Shown piece after piece: positions 18,484 to 26,417 of a stretch of DNA of 64,000 bases; the stretch's first letter is position 1, and every line of letters begins with the position of its first letter. The notes beneath the pieces are model-generated. The model searched no databases, had not been told where the DNA came from, and was given only the letters and a program-made list of their open reading frames with translations. This DNA comes from G963556115 sp963678205 (GTDB lineage Bacteria; Planctomycetota; SZUA-567): positions 1,302,001-1,366,000 of the forward strand of contig OY782760.1 in NCBI GenBank assembly GCA_963678205.1, read 5' to 3'. The translations under genes were made by a program, and so were the position numbers.

Positions 18484-19158
18484 TTAAAAAGCTGGAATCT
18501 CATTATTTTGACGATCGAGTAAATCACTAAGCCTTTCTTTTTCTTTGCCATTATCTCTGAGCCATGTCAGGATGTTCTGTATAGTACTGAATGCTTCTTC
18601 TTTGTTCTGAACCGTCTTAAGAATTGTTGCAAGACTTGGGTTTCTGCCCATCTTGCCACCAATACTGATTTCCCACGCTCCTTTACCTATTGCGAGGAGT
18701 CCTATGCAGTTTTCTCTAGGCTTAGCACAGCCATTTCTACAGCCAGTAATGCCGATCTTTATCTTGGTCTTTAGGCCACTAAAACGACCAAATTGCTCTT
18801 TGATCTCTTTTGCTAATTCCTGAGTATTAGCAAGACTGAACCTACATACAGGGTCTCCTGGGCAGGCTACAATCGTTCTAAGGCGCGTGCCAGAAAAGGA
18901 ATTTGGGATTTCGTTTTCACTCATATATTTAAGAGCTTTCTCAACATTATCCTTTGGTATATTATAAACCTCGATTACCTGTCTAGTAGTGGCGCGAACG
19001 CTGCCATTACCGAATTTATCAGCAAGATCTGCCACTTTTCTAAGTAAATCAGAAGTGCATGTTCCTCCGCATGAACCAATTTTAATAGTAAAAAAGTTTT
19101 TGTCTTTTTGAACCAGCACTCCGATAGCTCTAAGTTCTGCAATACGATCGTCTGTCAT
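18484..19158 (-). CDS. Small siroheme/4Fe-4S sulfite reductase-like protein
   Basis: A 224-residue protein made of one nitrite/sulfite reductase half. The ligand cysteines are in place: C99 and C105 (ACPGDPVC, C-x5-C) and C140 and C144 (GCRNGC, C-x3-C), which bind the coupled siroheme-4Fe4S centre. An N-terminal GSCGGTC pair may be extra metal ligands. The length matches the single-chain assimilatory-type enzyme known from sulfate reducers and other anaerobes (about 220 residues), not the two-repeat NirA/CysI enzymes. ATG 19158 has GGAG upstream. No flavoprotein, siroheme or cys gene lies nearby, so the electron donor is unknown. Confidence 0.85.
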   Translation of the reverse strand: MTDDRIAELRAIGVLVQKDKNFFTIKIGSCGGTCTSDLLRKVADLADKFGNGSVRATTRQVIEVYNIPKDNVEKALKYMSENEIPNSFSGTRLRTIVACPGDPVCRFSLANTQELAKEIKEQFGRFSGLKTKIKIGITGCRNGCAKPRENCIGLLAIGKGAWEISIGGKMGRNPSLATILKTVQNKEEAFSTIQNILTWLRDNGKEKERLSDLLDRQNNEIPAF

Positions 19159-19342
19159 AAAATTTTCTCCATATAATTGTTGAGTGTGTATTCTTATGTT
19201 ATTTATTGTTACAAAATTATCAATAGCTTTTGCTTATATTCTTAAATATTATATAAGATATTTATTGAGTATTATTCCTTGTTGTTTATGCCAATTATTG
19301 TAAAATAAATTTTGTAAAGTTTAAATAAAATCAAAGGATAAT

Positions 19343-19876
19343 ATGAAAATCATTGGAATAGACCCGGGTACGCGTAATGTTGGTTATGGAATCGTAGACG
19401 AACGTGGCAATCAGCTTCACTATGTCGCTAGTGGTACTATAGTTACAAAAAGTGCAGAATTAGCGAGCAGGCTAGTTGAGATATATAATGGTCTCAAGGG
19501 GGCTATTCAATTATATGAGCCAGATGAAGCAGGAGTAGAGACAGTTTTTGCAGGAACGAATATTAAGACAGCTATTGCAATCGGTGAAGGTCGAGGGGTT
19601 GCCCTACTAGCCGCCGCAGAATCTGGCATACCCGTATGTGGATATGAGCCGACACTCATTAAAAAAGCTGTAACTTCTTCAGGAAGAGCAGGTAAGGAGC
19701 AAGTTCAAGAAATGGTAAGGGTTTTGCTCGCTTTAAAAAAAAAACCACAATCAGACCACGAAGCGGATGCTCTAGCAATTGCTATTACTCACAGTAGAAG
19801 GCGTGGTGTTGAAAGTATGGTTGGTATGACTGGAGCTAAACGTACTTCGCGCGGACGTAAAGTACGAAGGAGATAA
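19343..19876 (+). CDS. ruvC: Holliday junction resolvase RuvC
   Basis: A 177-residue endonuclease that cuts Holliday junctions with RuvAB during recombination. Catalytic acids are Asp7 (IGIDPGT), Glu66 (GVET), His139 and Asp142 (SDHEADALAIA), the H/D variant seen in Thermus RuvC. The C-terminus is a basic tail rich in Arg/Lys. ATG 19343 follows AAAGGA. An A10 run (19735-19744) encodes the LKKKPQ stretch and is a possible slippage site. ruvA and ruvB are not in the window. The next gene begins 4 nt after the stop, with its SD inside the ruvC tail. Confidence 0.97.
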   Translation: MKIIGIDPGTRNVGYGIVDERGNQLHYVASGTIVTKSAELASRLVEIYNGLKGAIQLYEPDEAGVETVFAGTNIKTAIAIGEGRGVALLAAAESGIPVCGYEPTLIKKAVTSSGRAGKEQVQEMVRVLLALKKKPQSDHEADALAIAITHSRRRGVESMVGMTGAKRTSRGRKVRRR

Positions 19877-19879
19877 GAC

Positions 19880-20824
19880 TTGATATGCCGAATTCATAAA
19901 TTATGTTACGCTGCGTTTAAGGTAATTTTTATCTTCATTGTTTTCTTTATGGTGAATACATGTTATGCTTCTACTAGAAATGTGCTTGATAAACCAGTTA
20001 GAGATTTAGATATTATTATTAGCTATATTGTTGAAATTAGAGGAAATAGAAGTACTGTATTTAATTTTACTTCCTTGCTTCCACTGAATATAAAAGGAAA
20101 GCAAGAAACATCCGATATCACTTATAGTCCACATCCTTACAGTGTGTTTAGTAGGAATAGTAACAGGTATGCTAAGTGGAAGTTTAGTGGTAAAAGTATT
20201 AAACGAGTTATTAAGGTAAAATTTCATGTGAAACTTTTTCAACAAGTATTAGCTGAAAAGACAGAAGTTGAGAAATTACTCAAAAATGAGCGAAGTAAGT
20301 TTTTAATAAAAGAGAAATACATAGGCGTGGGCAGTAGAAATGTAAGAAACGCAAAGAAGAAAATTAAAAAAAGAGGCAATGATGTTGAGCAGGCAGAAGA
20401 GATCATAAAATTTATAGATAATAATATGAAGTCTTCAAAGGCATCAAGGGATATGTTAGGAGCTTCAAGGGCTTTAGAAAAAGGTAAAGGGGATTGTACC
20501 GAATTTACCGATGTTTTTGTAGCTCTTGCTAGGCAGTTTGGTTTACCTGCAAGGCATGTAAGTGGATATATTGTGACGAAGTCTACAAGTGTAGGCCATA
20601 GTTGGGCAGAAGTGTATACTCGTGAGAAGGGCTGGATTTCCGTTGACCCTCTTCATCATGCATTGAATCTTGGATCTTTTGAAAAACTTCAGAATAAGTA
20701 TCTGGCTTTTTCAAATATCAGAAATGACTCTGAACTTGATTATGGAATGCTTTATTCATGGAATGTTGAAAATGGTACTGGTGCAAGAGTTATGGTCAGA
20801 GTTAACGCTATTGAGAGAAAGTAA
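19880..20824 (+). CDS. Secreted transglutaminase-like protein
   Basis: A 314-residue protein. The start is TTG 19880, set by a good SD (AAGGAG, ~13 nt upstream, within the end of ruvC); the only in-frame ATG would cut into the signal peptide. Residues 8-30 form a signal sequence (AAFKVIFIFIVFFMVNTCYAS). Residues ~170-270 are a transglutaminase/papain-like core with catalytic Cys206 (GDCTEFTDVFVALAR), His240 (GHSWAEVY) and Asp256 (SVDP). The preceding ~140 residues are basic and probably periplasmic. It is likely a periplasmic protease or amidase-like enzyme; the substrate is unknown. Co-transcribed with ruvC and probably thiE. Confidence 0.85.
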   Translation: MICRIHKLCYAAFKVIFIFIVFFMVNTCYASTRNVLDKPVRDLDIIISYIVEIRGNRSTVFNFTSLLPLNIKGKQETSDITYSPHPYSVFSRNSNRYAKWKFSGKSIKRVIKVKFHVKLFQQVLAEKTEVEKLLKNERSKFLIKEKYIGVGSRNVRNAKKKIKKRGNDVEQAEEIIKFIDNNMKSSKASRDMLGASRALEKGKGDCTEFTDVFVALARQFGLPARHVSGYIVTKSTSVGHSWAEVYTREKGWISVDPLHHALNLGSFEKLQNKYLAFSNIRNDSELDYGMLYSWNVENGTGARVMVRVNAIERK

Positions 20825-20851
20825 TACTATAATATAAGGACATAGTTATAA

Positions 20852-21913
20852 ATGAATAATGTGGAATTAGGTTCCGTCTGTAGAATACTTGATGCCAATA
20901 TGAATAGAGCTCAGGAAGGACTACGGGTCTGTGAGGAGTATGCAAGATTTGTTCTAGAAGATCCACAAATTTCAAAAGCATTAAAAGGATTGAGGCATAG
21001 ATTCCAAGAGGCTGAAATAATTTTGAGCTCTGTCGTAGGTGATAATCTTCTGTTTAATAGAGATACTCCAGGGGATATTGGAACAAAGATTTCAACTAAT
21101 ACTGAGGTGAGCCGTAAATCTATTCTCTCAGTCGTAAAGGCTAGTATAAAACGTCTTGAAGAGGCGCTTAGAGTTCTTGAAGAATATAGTAAGACTATTA
21201 GCCCTCAAGTGGCTGGTCTCTTTGAAGCAACTCGCTATAAAACATATGATATTGAGAAACAGTTATTAGGAGATTTAAAATTGAAAGATAAACTAAAAAA
21301 TGCCGCTCTATATGTTCTTATTACAGAAAATTTAAGTTCTACTGATTCGTTGACAGCTTGTCGTGAAGCAGTAGAAGGGGGCGCTGATATAATCCAGATG
21401 CGTGAAAAAGATATGGAGGATGGCGAGTTTTATGAAATGGCTTTAAAGATGCGTGAAATGTGTGCGGGCAGAGCAATTTTTCTACTAAACGATAGACCTC
21501 ATATTGCAGCACTCGTAGGGGCTGATGGTATCCATACCGGTCAGGGAGATCTTTCGGTAAACCTCTGTAAGAAAATAATGGGGGAAGATAAGATTGTTGG
21601 TAAGAGTACCTCGGCACCTGAGTTTGCCAGTAAAGCTTATGATGATGGCGCTGATTATATTGGTGTCGGTCCGGTATACCCTACTAATACCAAGATGCAT
21701 CGCTCTGCGGTTGGTCTTGAGTATGTAAAGTGGGTTGCTCAAAATTCAAAATTACCATATTTTTGTATAGGTTCAATTAATCGTGATACTCTGCATGGTG
21801 TTCTTGATGCTGGCGCCCGAGCGGTTGCAGTATGTACAGCGATTATTAATGCTAAGGATATTGCAGCAGAAGCAGCGTGGTTTAAAGAGGAAATTCTTAA
21901 GGTTAGGGGATAG
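20852..21913 (+). CDS. thiE: Thiamine phosphate synthase with N-terminal extension domain
   Basis: A 353-residue protein that joins HMP-PP and thiazole phosphate into thiamine phosphate. Residues ~150-353 are the ThiE TIM barrel: IIQMREKDM, FLLNDRPHIAALVGADGIHTGQGDL, GKSTSAPE and YIGVGPVYPTNTK. The first ~135 residues are an extra helical domain (LDANMNRAQEGLRVCEEYARFVL ... RLEEALRVLEEYSK) found in front of ThiE in some phyla (I recall Planctomycetota/Lentisphaerota and a few thermophiles); its function is not settled. Start ATG 20852 with a weak SD (AAGGA). No other thiamine gene is near. Confidence 0.93.
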   Translation: MNNVELGSVCRILDANMNRAQEGLRVCEEYARFVLEDPQISKALKGLRHRFQEAEIILSSVVGDNLLFNRDTPGDIGTKISTNTEVSRKSILSVVKASIKRLEEALRVLEEYSKTISPQVAGLFEATRYKTYDIEKQLLGDLKLKDKLKNAALYVLITENLSSTDSLTACREAVEGGADIIQMREKDMEDGEFYEMALKMREMCAGRAIFLLNDRPHIAALVGADGIHTGQGDLSVNLCKKIMGEDKIVGKSTSAPEFASKAYDDGADYIGVGPVYPTNTKMHRSAVGLEYVKWVAQNSKLPYFCIGSINRDTLHGVLDAGARAVAVCTAIINAKDIAAEAAWFKEEILKVRG

Positions 21914-21999
21914 GGAGTAGCTTTTTAATATAATATTCTGAAGGCAAGAATATTTTAGAGTTAAACTTAGGTTTTTGTCTATGTAAAATAAAAAGACGT

Positions 22000-22027
22000 T
22001 TGGTAAAAATAAAAACTGGTGTATACT
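22000..22027 (+). promoter_or_regulatory. Sigma-70-type promoter before pdxJ
   Basis: TTGGTA (22000-22005), 16-bp spacer, TATACT (22022-22027), about 60 bp before the pdxJ start. A weak stem-loop (AATATTC 21932-21938 with GAATATT 21948-21954) just upstream may end the thiE transcript. Confidence 0.5.
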
Positions 22028-22087
22028 GAATTTATATGAATAGAAGTTTCTTCTTATAATACTTTGCTATTATTGAAAGGGATTGTT

Positions 22088-22819
22088 ATGGTAAGCTTGG
22101 GTGTAAACATTGATCACGTAGCAACTATCAGGCAGGCAAGGAAGACTTATGAGCCCGATCCTATAGAGGCTGCCTTTATTGCTGAAAAAAATGGAGCGGA
22201 CGCTATTACCGTGCATCTTAGAGAGGACAGAAGGCATATTCAGGATAGAGATGTGCGTATCTTGAAGGAGACTATTACTACAAAATTGAACCTTGAAATG
22301 GGCATGGCTGATGAAATTATTGATATTGCTCTTGAAATAAAACCGGATCAGGTGACTCTTGTTCCTGAAAAAAGAGAAGAGGTCACTACTGAGGGTGGGC
22401 TTGATATTGTTGGTCAATTTGATAGGGTAAAGGAAGTCGTAAAAAGGTTTAAGGAGCAGGAAATAGCAGTAAGTCTTTTTATTGATCCTGAGCTTGAGCA
22501 GATTGAAGCTTCAAGTAAGAGCGGAGCACATATTGTTGAACTTCATACTGGCACATATGCAAATTGGTACTCTGATGAGAAATCAAGGGAGTGCGAGCTA
22601 GAAAAATTAATTATTGCTGCTCATGCTGGAGGTCGTCATGGACTGAAAATCAATGCTGGGCACGGTCTTACATATCATAATGTTATTGAAGTTGCTGCAA
22701 TAAAAGATATGTTTGAACTCAATATTGGGCATAGCATTATAAGTCGTGCTGTTATGGTTGGTCTACCCAAAGCTATTCGTGATATGAAAGAGGCAATTCA
22801 GTTAGGCGAATCATTTTGA
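22088..22819 (+). CDS. pdxJ: Pyridoxine 5'-phosphate synthase
   Basis: A 243-residue enzyme of the DXP-dependent vitamin B6 pathway; it condenses 3-amino-2-oxopropyl phosphate with deoxyxylulose 5-phosphate. The start is ATG 22088 (SD GAAAGGGA; MVSLGVNIDHVATIRQAR is the conserved N-terminus), not the in-frame ATG 24 bp upstream. Other family blocks: DAITVHLREDRRHIQDRDV, LNLEMG, LVPEKREEVTTEGG and HGLKINAGHGLTYHN. Complete and typical in length. Probably monocistronic, with a promoter and a strong terminator. Confidence 0.97.
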   Translation: MVSLGVNIDHVATIRQARKTYEPDPIEAAFIAEKNGADAITVHLREDRRHIQDRDVRILKETITTKLNLEMGMADEIIDIALEIKPDQVTLVPEKREEVTTEGGLDIVGQFDRVKEVVKRFKEQEIAVSLFIDPELEQIEASSKSGAHIVELHTGTYANWYSDEKSRECELEKLIIAAHAGGRHGLKINAGHGLTYHNVIEVAAIKDMFELNIGHSIISRAVMVGLPKAIRDMKEAIQLGESF

Positions 22820-22844
22820 TAGTAGTATGATATTATTTTTTTAT

Positions 22845-22877
22845 AATAAAAGACTGCTTTTTAAGCAGTCTTTTATT
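22845..22877. terminator. Terminator after pdxJ
   Basis: 15-bp perfect stem (22845-22859 / 22863-22877) with a T-rich right arm, loop TTT. A T-run on its left side makes it usable also for the minus-strand hsp20 genes. Confidence 0.8.
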
Positions 22878-22954
22878 GCATATATATTCTCAGTTATTAA
22901 CTGTTAGGAGGAAGTAAGTTATCTGTTTTTTATTATTATAGAATAACTGGAATC

Positions 22955-23353
22955 TTATACAGCTTTTACATCAATTTGGCGTTTCTGTGCACGTGGAACC
23001 TTTGGAAGACTCAAACGAAGTACTCCGTTTTTTACCTCAGCACTGATTTTTTCGGAATCAATCTTGTCTGATATGCGGAATACTTTGCTGTAGCCAGCAG
23101 TTGAGAATCTACGTTGAATTACTTTCTTGTCTTCTTCATCTTTAGGTTCAGGTATTTTTCCGATAATTCTTAATTCTTGCGACTCGACTGTAATTTCCAA
23201 GGTATCCTTATTATAACCTGCAACTTCTGTAATAATCTCAACACTCTCTTCCGTCTCATTTATATGTGTTCCATAAACTATTTGGTTATTACTTGGTAGC
23301 TCTGTCTGTGTTGTTTTTATTTTTTCATTTTCTAATACTGTATTTGCACTCAT
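22955..23353 (-). CDS. Small heat-shock protein (Hsp20/alpha-crystallin)
   Basis: A 132-residue Hsp20 chaperone that holds unfolding proteins. The alpha-crystallin domain covers ~32-125 (ESVEIITEVAGYNKDTLEITVESQELRIIG ... ISAEVKNGVLRLSLPKV). ATG 23353 follows AGGAGAGA. It is the second gene of a minus-strand pair and ends in a short C-terminal tail (RQIDVKAV) without a clear I-x-I. It is more like the Hsp20 at 48053 in its arrangement of A-G-Y/K residues than like its direct neighbour. Confidence 0.92.
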   Translation of the reverse strand: MSANTVLENEKIKTTQTELPSNNQIVYGTHINETEESVEIITEVAGYNKDTLEITVESQELRIIGKIPEPKDEEDKKVIQRRFSTAGYSKVFRISDKIDSEKISAEVKNGVLRLSLPKVPRAQKRQIDVKAV

Positions 23354-23411
23354 TGTCGTCTCTCCTGTATGTTGTGTGTTAGTTGTTAAAATTTATTTTT
23401 GCAATATTATT

Positions 23412-23774
23412 TTAAGCACTGACTACCTTAATCTTTCTTGGCTCTGGTTTAGGAATTAGAGGAATATTAACAGTGGCTATTCCGTCTTTTAGCTCAGCTG
23501 AAATGTTACTTTGGTCTGCTCCTTCTGGTAGTTCAAAGACGCGCTTGAATCCACCTTTAGAAATGCTACTTGAGACATTTAGTTTATTCTCGTCAATGGT
23601 GATTTCCAAATCTTCATTTGATAATCCAGGTGTCTTTAATTCAAGTGAATAACCTTTTTCATCCTGATAAATATTCACTTCGGGCTGGTTATGATTTCTG
23701 TTACTACAAGAAGGGTTGAATAATTTGTCGCTAAAAAAGTTGTCAAAAATATTGTCTAGTCTATTAGTATACAT
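23412..23774 (-). CDS. Small heat-shock protein (Hsp20/alpha-crystallin)
   Basis: A 120-residue Hsp20. It starts MYTNRLDNIFDNFF, the usual amphipathic N-terminus, followed by the alpha-crystallin domain (YSLELKTPGLSNEDLEITIDENKLNVSS ... AELKDGIATVNIPLIPKPEPRKIKV). The short loop between strands (SSISKGGFKRVFELP) makes it shorter than most. ATG 23774 with SD AAGGAG. First gene of the pair, 58 bp before the next hsp20. A weak sigma-54 look-alike (TGGAACACTTGTTGTT on the minus strand, about 23834-23850) lies ~60-75 bp upstream; its -12 is GT where GC is expected. Confidence 0.92.
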   Translation of the reverse strand: MYTNRLDNIFDNFFSDKLFNPSCSNRNHNQPEVNIYQDEKGYSLELKTPGLSNEDLEITIDENKLNVSSSISKGGFKRVFELPEGADQSNISAELKDGIATVNIPLIPKPEPRKIKVVSA

Positions 23775-24005
23775 AGTATGCTCTCCTTAAGTTAGTTTAT
23801 TGTATTTATTGATCATACTTCACATTTTTTGATAAACAACAAGTGTTCCAGTTTTATTTTGCAAGTATTTTAATAATGCTTTTGTATTCTTAAGTTGTTT
23901 TTCGATAGTATGTTATGTGTTTAAAGAGTGGTTGTGAAAGTGGAGGATAAAATTTTTAATCTTGAAGAATGTAGGTATGTCACTGTGTCATTATGAAAGG
24001 GAATT

Positions 24006-24047
24006 TTGACAAAGGAATTTTATTTTGTTAAAATTATGTGCTATAAT
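24006..24047 (+). promoter_or_regulatory. Two overlapping strong promoters
   Basis: TTGACA (24006-24011), 17-bp spacer, TAAAAT (24029-24034) is a near-consensus sigma-70 promoter. An extended -10, TGCTATAAT (24039-24047), overlaps it. Both fire toward a structured region without a convincing ORF, which argues for a non-coding RNA. Confidence 0.65.
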
Positions 24048-24053
24048 GTGATG

Positions 24054-24165
24054 TTGGTATAAAAAATGACCGCTCCTGGGGGAGGCAGGAACGGTCTGAG
24101 AAGTGGGGACATATTGTGGATATCCCCTGGTTGTTTCAAAGGCGTTGTGGCGCCTTTTGTGGGTA
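24054..24165 (+). ncRNA. Candidate structured small RNA
   Basis: Just after the strong promoters three hairpins follow each other. (1) ACCGCTCCTG with CAGGAACGGT (about 24068-24094, one mismatch, G-rich loop). (2) GGGGACATAT ... ATATCCCC (about 24104-24127). (3) AAAGGCG with CGCCTTT (about 24138-24157), then TTT. An ATG-begun frame of 69 codons crosses the region but has no ribosome-binding site and a composition unlike the neighbours. I compared it from memory with 4.5S/SRP RNA, 6S RNA, tmRNA, RNase P RNA and the TPP, FMN and c-di-GMP riboswitches and found no match. The RNA call is an inference. Confidence 0.5.
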
Positions 24166-24379
24166 CTTATTTGTTTTTTTCTTGTTGTTTATATTACTGC
24201 ACGGGAAAAATCGTCAACTCGATAGAAAAAGGAGAAATTAATTTTTATCAAAGGTTCAAAATTTCTATACACTAATTTATGTCACGCTATTAAATCTACC
24301 CTTCGTATTTTTTAATTTTTATTAAAAATAGTAAATAAAATAATGAATTTAAGCATTACTCTAATCTTAAAATAAAAAA

Positions 24380-24483
24380 GGTGAAAGACTCGAGTTGGGG
24401 GAAGAGTCTCTCACCAATGGGGAAAAGGAGTGAAGGAAGACTATTAGTTGGGATAATAAATTCTTTCTTCACTATTTACTGTC
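24380..24483 (+). ncRNA. Second structured element before gmhB (leader or sRNA)
   Basis: Two long stems in a row. GGTGAAAGACTC (24380-24391) pairs with GAGTCTCTCACC (24404-24415) with one mismatch and a purine-rich GGGGGAA loop. AGTGAAGGAAGA (24429-24440) pairs with TCTTTCTTCACT (24472-24483), one G-U, enclosing a smaller TATTA/TAATA stem. It ends about 157 bp before gmhB, so it could be a 5' leader element or a separate RNA. Between 24166 and 24379 and from 24484 to 24640 I see no gene. Confidence 0.45.
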
Positions 24484-24640
24484 CGGCACTCTATATTCTC
24501 CTTCTATAAAAATTATTATTTTCATTGGGTTTTTCTGAGAAAAATGTAAAATTCTATATCTGATGATATAGAAGTATTTGTGTCTACGGCGAAAGTTGAT
24601 TAAATTGCTTTTATTTGAAATATAGTTTGAAGGAAAATTT

Positions 24641-25195
24641 ATGGGTATAAAAAATTATAGTAAATATATTTGCTTTGATAGAGATGGTACAATTAATAAA
24701 GAAGTAGAGTATCTTAGCAGACCTGAGGATGTTGAGCTGTATCCAGAAGTTATTCCAGCTTTAAAAAAGTTGAATGATGCGGGGTATGGGATTATTATTG
24801 TGACAAATCAGTCAGGGATAGGGCGAGGGTATTATACTGAAGATGATATGCATGCGGTGAATAATAAAATTACGCAACTTCTTAGTGAGCAAGGTATTGA
24901 TGTAGAAAAGTTTTATTTTTGTCCGCATATTTCAAATGATGGGTGCAGGTGCAGAAAGCCTATGAGTGGTATGCTGGATGATGCGGCAGCTGAGTTTGGG
25001 TTTGAAATGGGAAAAATAATTGTTGTGGGTGACAAAATTTGCGATGTTGAACTTGGGCAGAATGTAGGAGGAAGAGGAATTTTGCTAAGAACTGGGCATG
25101 GTTATAAGGTTGATCTTAATAGTGAGGTTGTAAAGCCAGACTATGTGTGCGAAGATCTTCTTGAAGCAGTGGATTGGATCCTGAATTCTAAGTAG
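24641..25195 (+). CDS. gmhB: D-glycero-D-manno-heptose-1,7-bisphosphate 7-phosphatase
   Basis: A 184-residue HAD-family phosphatase removing the 7-phosphate during ADP-heptose synthesis for LPS core. The nucleophile motif is FDRDGTIN (Asp13, Asp15), motif II IIVTNQSGIGRG, motif III KPMSGM and motif IV VVGDKICDV. The zinc-binding loop CPH...CRCRKP is the GmhB mark that separates it from histidinol phosphatases. Start ATG 24641 has SD GAAGGA. It supports a Gram-negative envelope. It stands alone downstream of the structured RNA elements. Confidence 0.93.
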   Translation: MGIKNYSKYICFDRDGTINKEVEYLSRPEDVELYPEVIPALKKLNDAGYGIIIVTNQSGIGRGYYTEDDMHAVNNKITQLLSEQGIDVEKFYFCPHISNDGCRCRKPMSGMLDDAAAEFGFEMGKIIVVGDKICDVELGQNVGGRGILLRTGHGYKVDLNSEVVKPDYVCEDLLEAVDWILNSK

Positions 25196-25384
25196 TTGGC
25201 ATTATGATCATTATAAATATTTTGAGCTTAACATTAGAGTTATTATTACTAGCAGATCAACATATACTATAAATCGCAAAATATATGGTAAATAACTTGA
25301 CCTGAAAATAATTAACTAATTGACATAGAAGCTAAAAAATATAGCATATTGAATTGTAATGTGTTTTAATATTTAGAAAATTAG

Positions 25385-25399
25385 TTCCGCATAGCGGAA
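25385..25399. promoter_or_regulatory. Operator-like palindrome TTCCGC-ATA-GCGGAA before eda
   Basis: A perfect 15-bp dyad 19 bp upstream of the eda start codon and just before its SD. GC-rich arms in an AT-rich spacer make it stand out. It probably binds a dimeric regulator (for example GntR- or IclR-type) controlling the aldolase gene. The rest of the 25196-25417 gap is AT-rich and empty. Confidence 0.5.
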
Positions 25400-25417
25400 T
25401 TATGTAAGGAGATGTAA

Positions 25418-26053
25418 ATGGATATGATTGAACAGATTAAAAGTGAAAAAATAGTACCTGTTGTAAAACTTGAAAATGCTAAGGATGCGATGCCTTTGGC
25501 TGAAGCTTTGATGGAAGGTGGTATTAATGTTATGGAGATCACCTTTAGAACAGCAGCAGCAGCAGAGTGTATTTCAACAATCGCAAAGGAATTCCCTAAC
25601 ATAATTCTTGGGGCTGGTACTGTGCTGACACTTGATCAACTTGAAGCAGCAGCGGACGCTGGGTCTACATTCATGGTTTCACCAGGGTTCAACCCTAAGG
25701 TAACTGAGGCGGCGCTCAAAAGAGGGTTCCCAATTTTACCTGGTGTTATTTCACCTGCTGAAGTTGAACAGGCTATGAATTTTGGGCTTACTACTTTAAA
25801 GTTCTTCCCTGCGTCTATTGCTGGAGGAATTCCTATGCTCAAGACATTCAATGCTGTATATCCAATGGTAAACTTTATGCCGACTGGTGGACTTAACAAC
25901 GATAACTTTATTGATTACCTGTCTTGTCCAAATGTTATTGCATGTGGTGGTAGCTGGATGGTTGCTCCAAAACTTATTGAAGAAGGAAATTTTTCAGAAG
26001 TTACTCGCTTGTCAAAAGCTGCAAAAGAAAAGATTGCTGCTGCATTTAATTAA
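25418..26053 (+). CDS. eda: KDPG/KHG aldolase
   Basis: A 211-residue class I aldolase that splits 2-keto-3-deoxy-6-phosphogluconate to pyruvate and glyceraldehyde 3-phosphate (Entner-Doudoroff or hexuronate breakdown). Glu40 and Arg44 in VMEITFRT, the Schiff-base lysine in TTLKFFPAS, and PTGGLNNDNF for phosphate binding are all present. ATG 25418 follows AAGGAG. Length is typical for the trimeric enzyme. No edd or kdgK gene adjoins it; it is a single-gene unit with its own operator-like palindrome and terminator. Confidence 0.95.
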   Translation: MDMIEQIKSEKIVPVVKLENAKDAMPLAEALMEGGINVMEITFRTAAAAECISTIAKEFPNIILGAGTVLTLDQLEAAADAGSTFMVSPGFNPKVTEAALKRGFPILPGVISPAEVEQAMNFGLTTLKFFPASIAGGIPMLKTFNAVYPMVNFMPTGGLNNDNFIDYLSCPNVIACGGSWMVAPKLIEEGNFSEVTRLSKAAKEKIAAAFN

Positions 26054-26080
26054 AGATCTGTGTTCATAGTGAAGTTATGT

Positions 26081-26117
26081 AATACGGGAAGATATAATCT
26101 TCCTGTATTTTTTTTAT
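26081..26117 (+). terminator. Rho-independent terminator after eda
   Basis: 13-bp stem (26081-26093 / 26097-26109, one G-U) with a run of T immediately after. The following 300 bp up to the XRE gene are AT-rich, with a G7 run (about 26246-26252) but no gene. Confidence 0.85.
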
Positions 26118-26417
26118 TAAAATATATAGAAGAAAATGAAAATATATTTGGCAAGATAAATATGAGACGTAAATAGATGTGAAAAAATTATATTGGGTTA
26201 TATATTGAAAATAATAACTATGAGACACATAGATAACAAATTAAGGGGGGGTAGTTTTAAAATTGTATGTAACTAATTTAATTGATACTGGTTTGGGTAA
26301 TCTTAATTGAAATATTTCCGGAAATTTGTATAATAATAGGAATGTGTATCGGCGTAATTTTGAATTTATGTATATTGATGGAGTTTTTATTTGCAACTTT
26401 TTGATTAGAGGATAGTT

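Noticed and set aside
24054..24165. TPP riboswitch (contains CTGAGA near a G-rich stem)
   Set aside because: The conserved ACCTGAT...TGCCAGCGTAGGGA part is absent.
24066..24275. 69-codon ORF over the structured RNA
   Set aside because: No ribosome-binding site, odd composition (Gly/Cys-rich then random), and its bases are used up in three hairpins; treated as non-coding.
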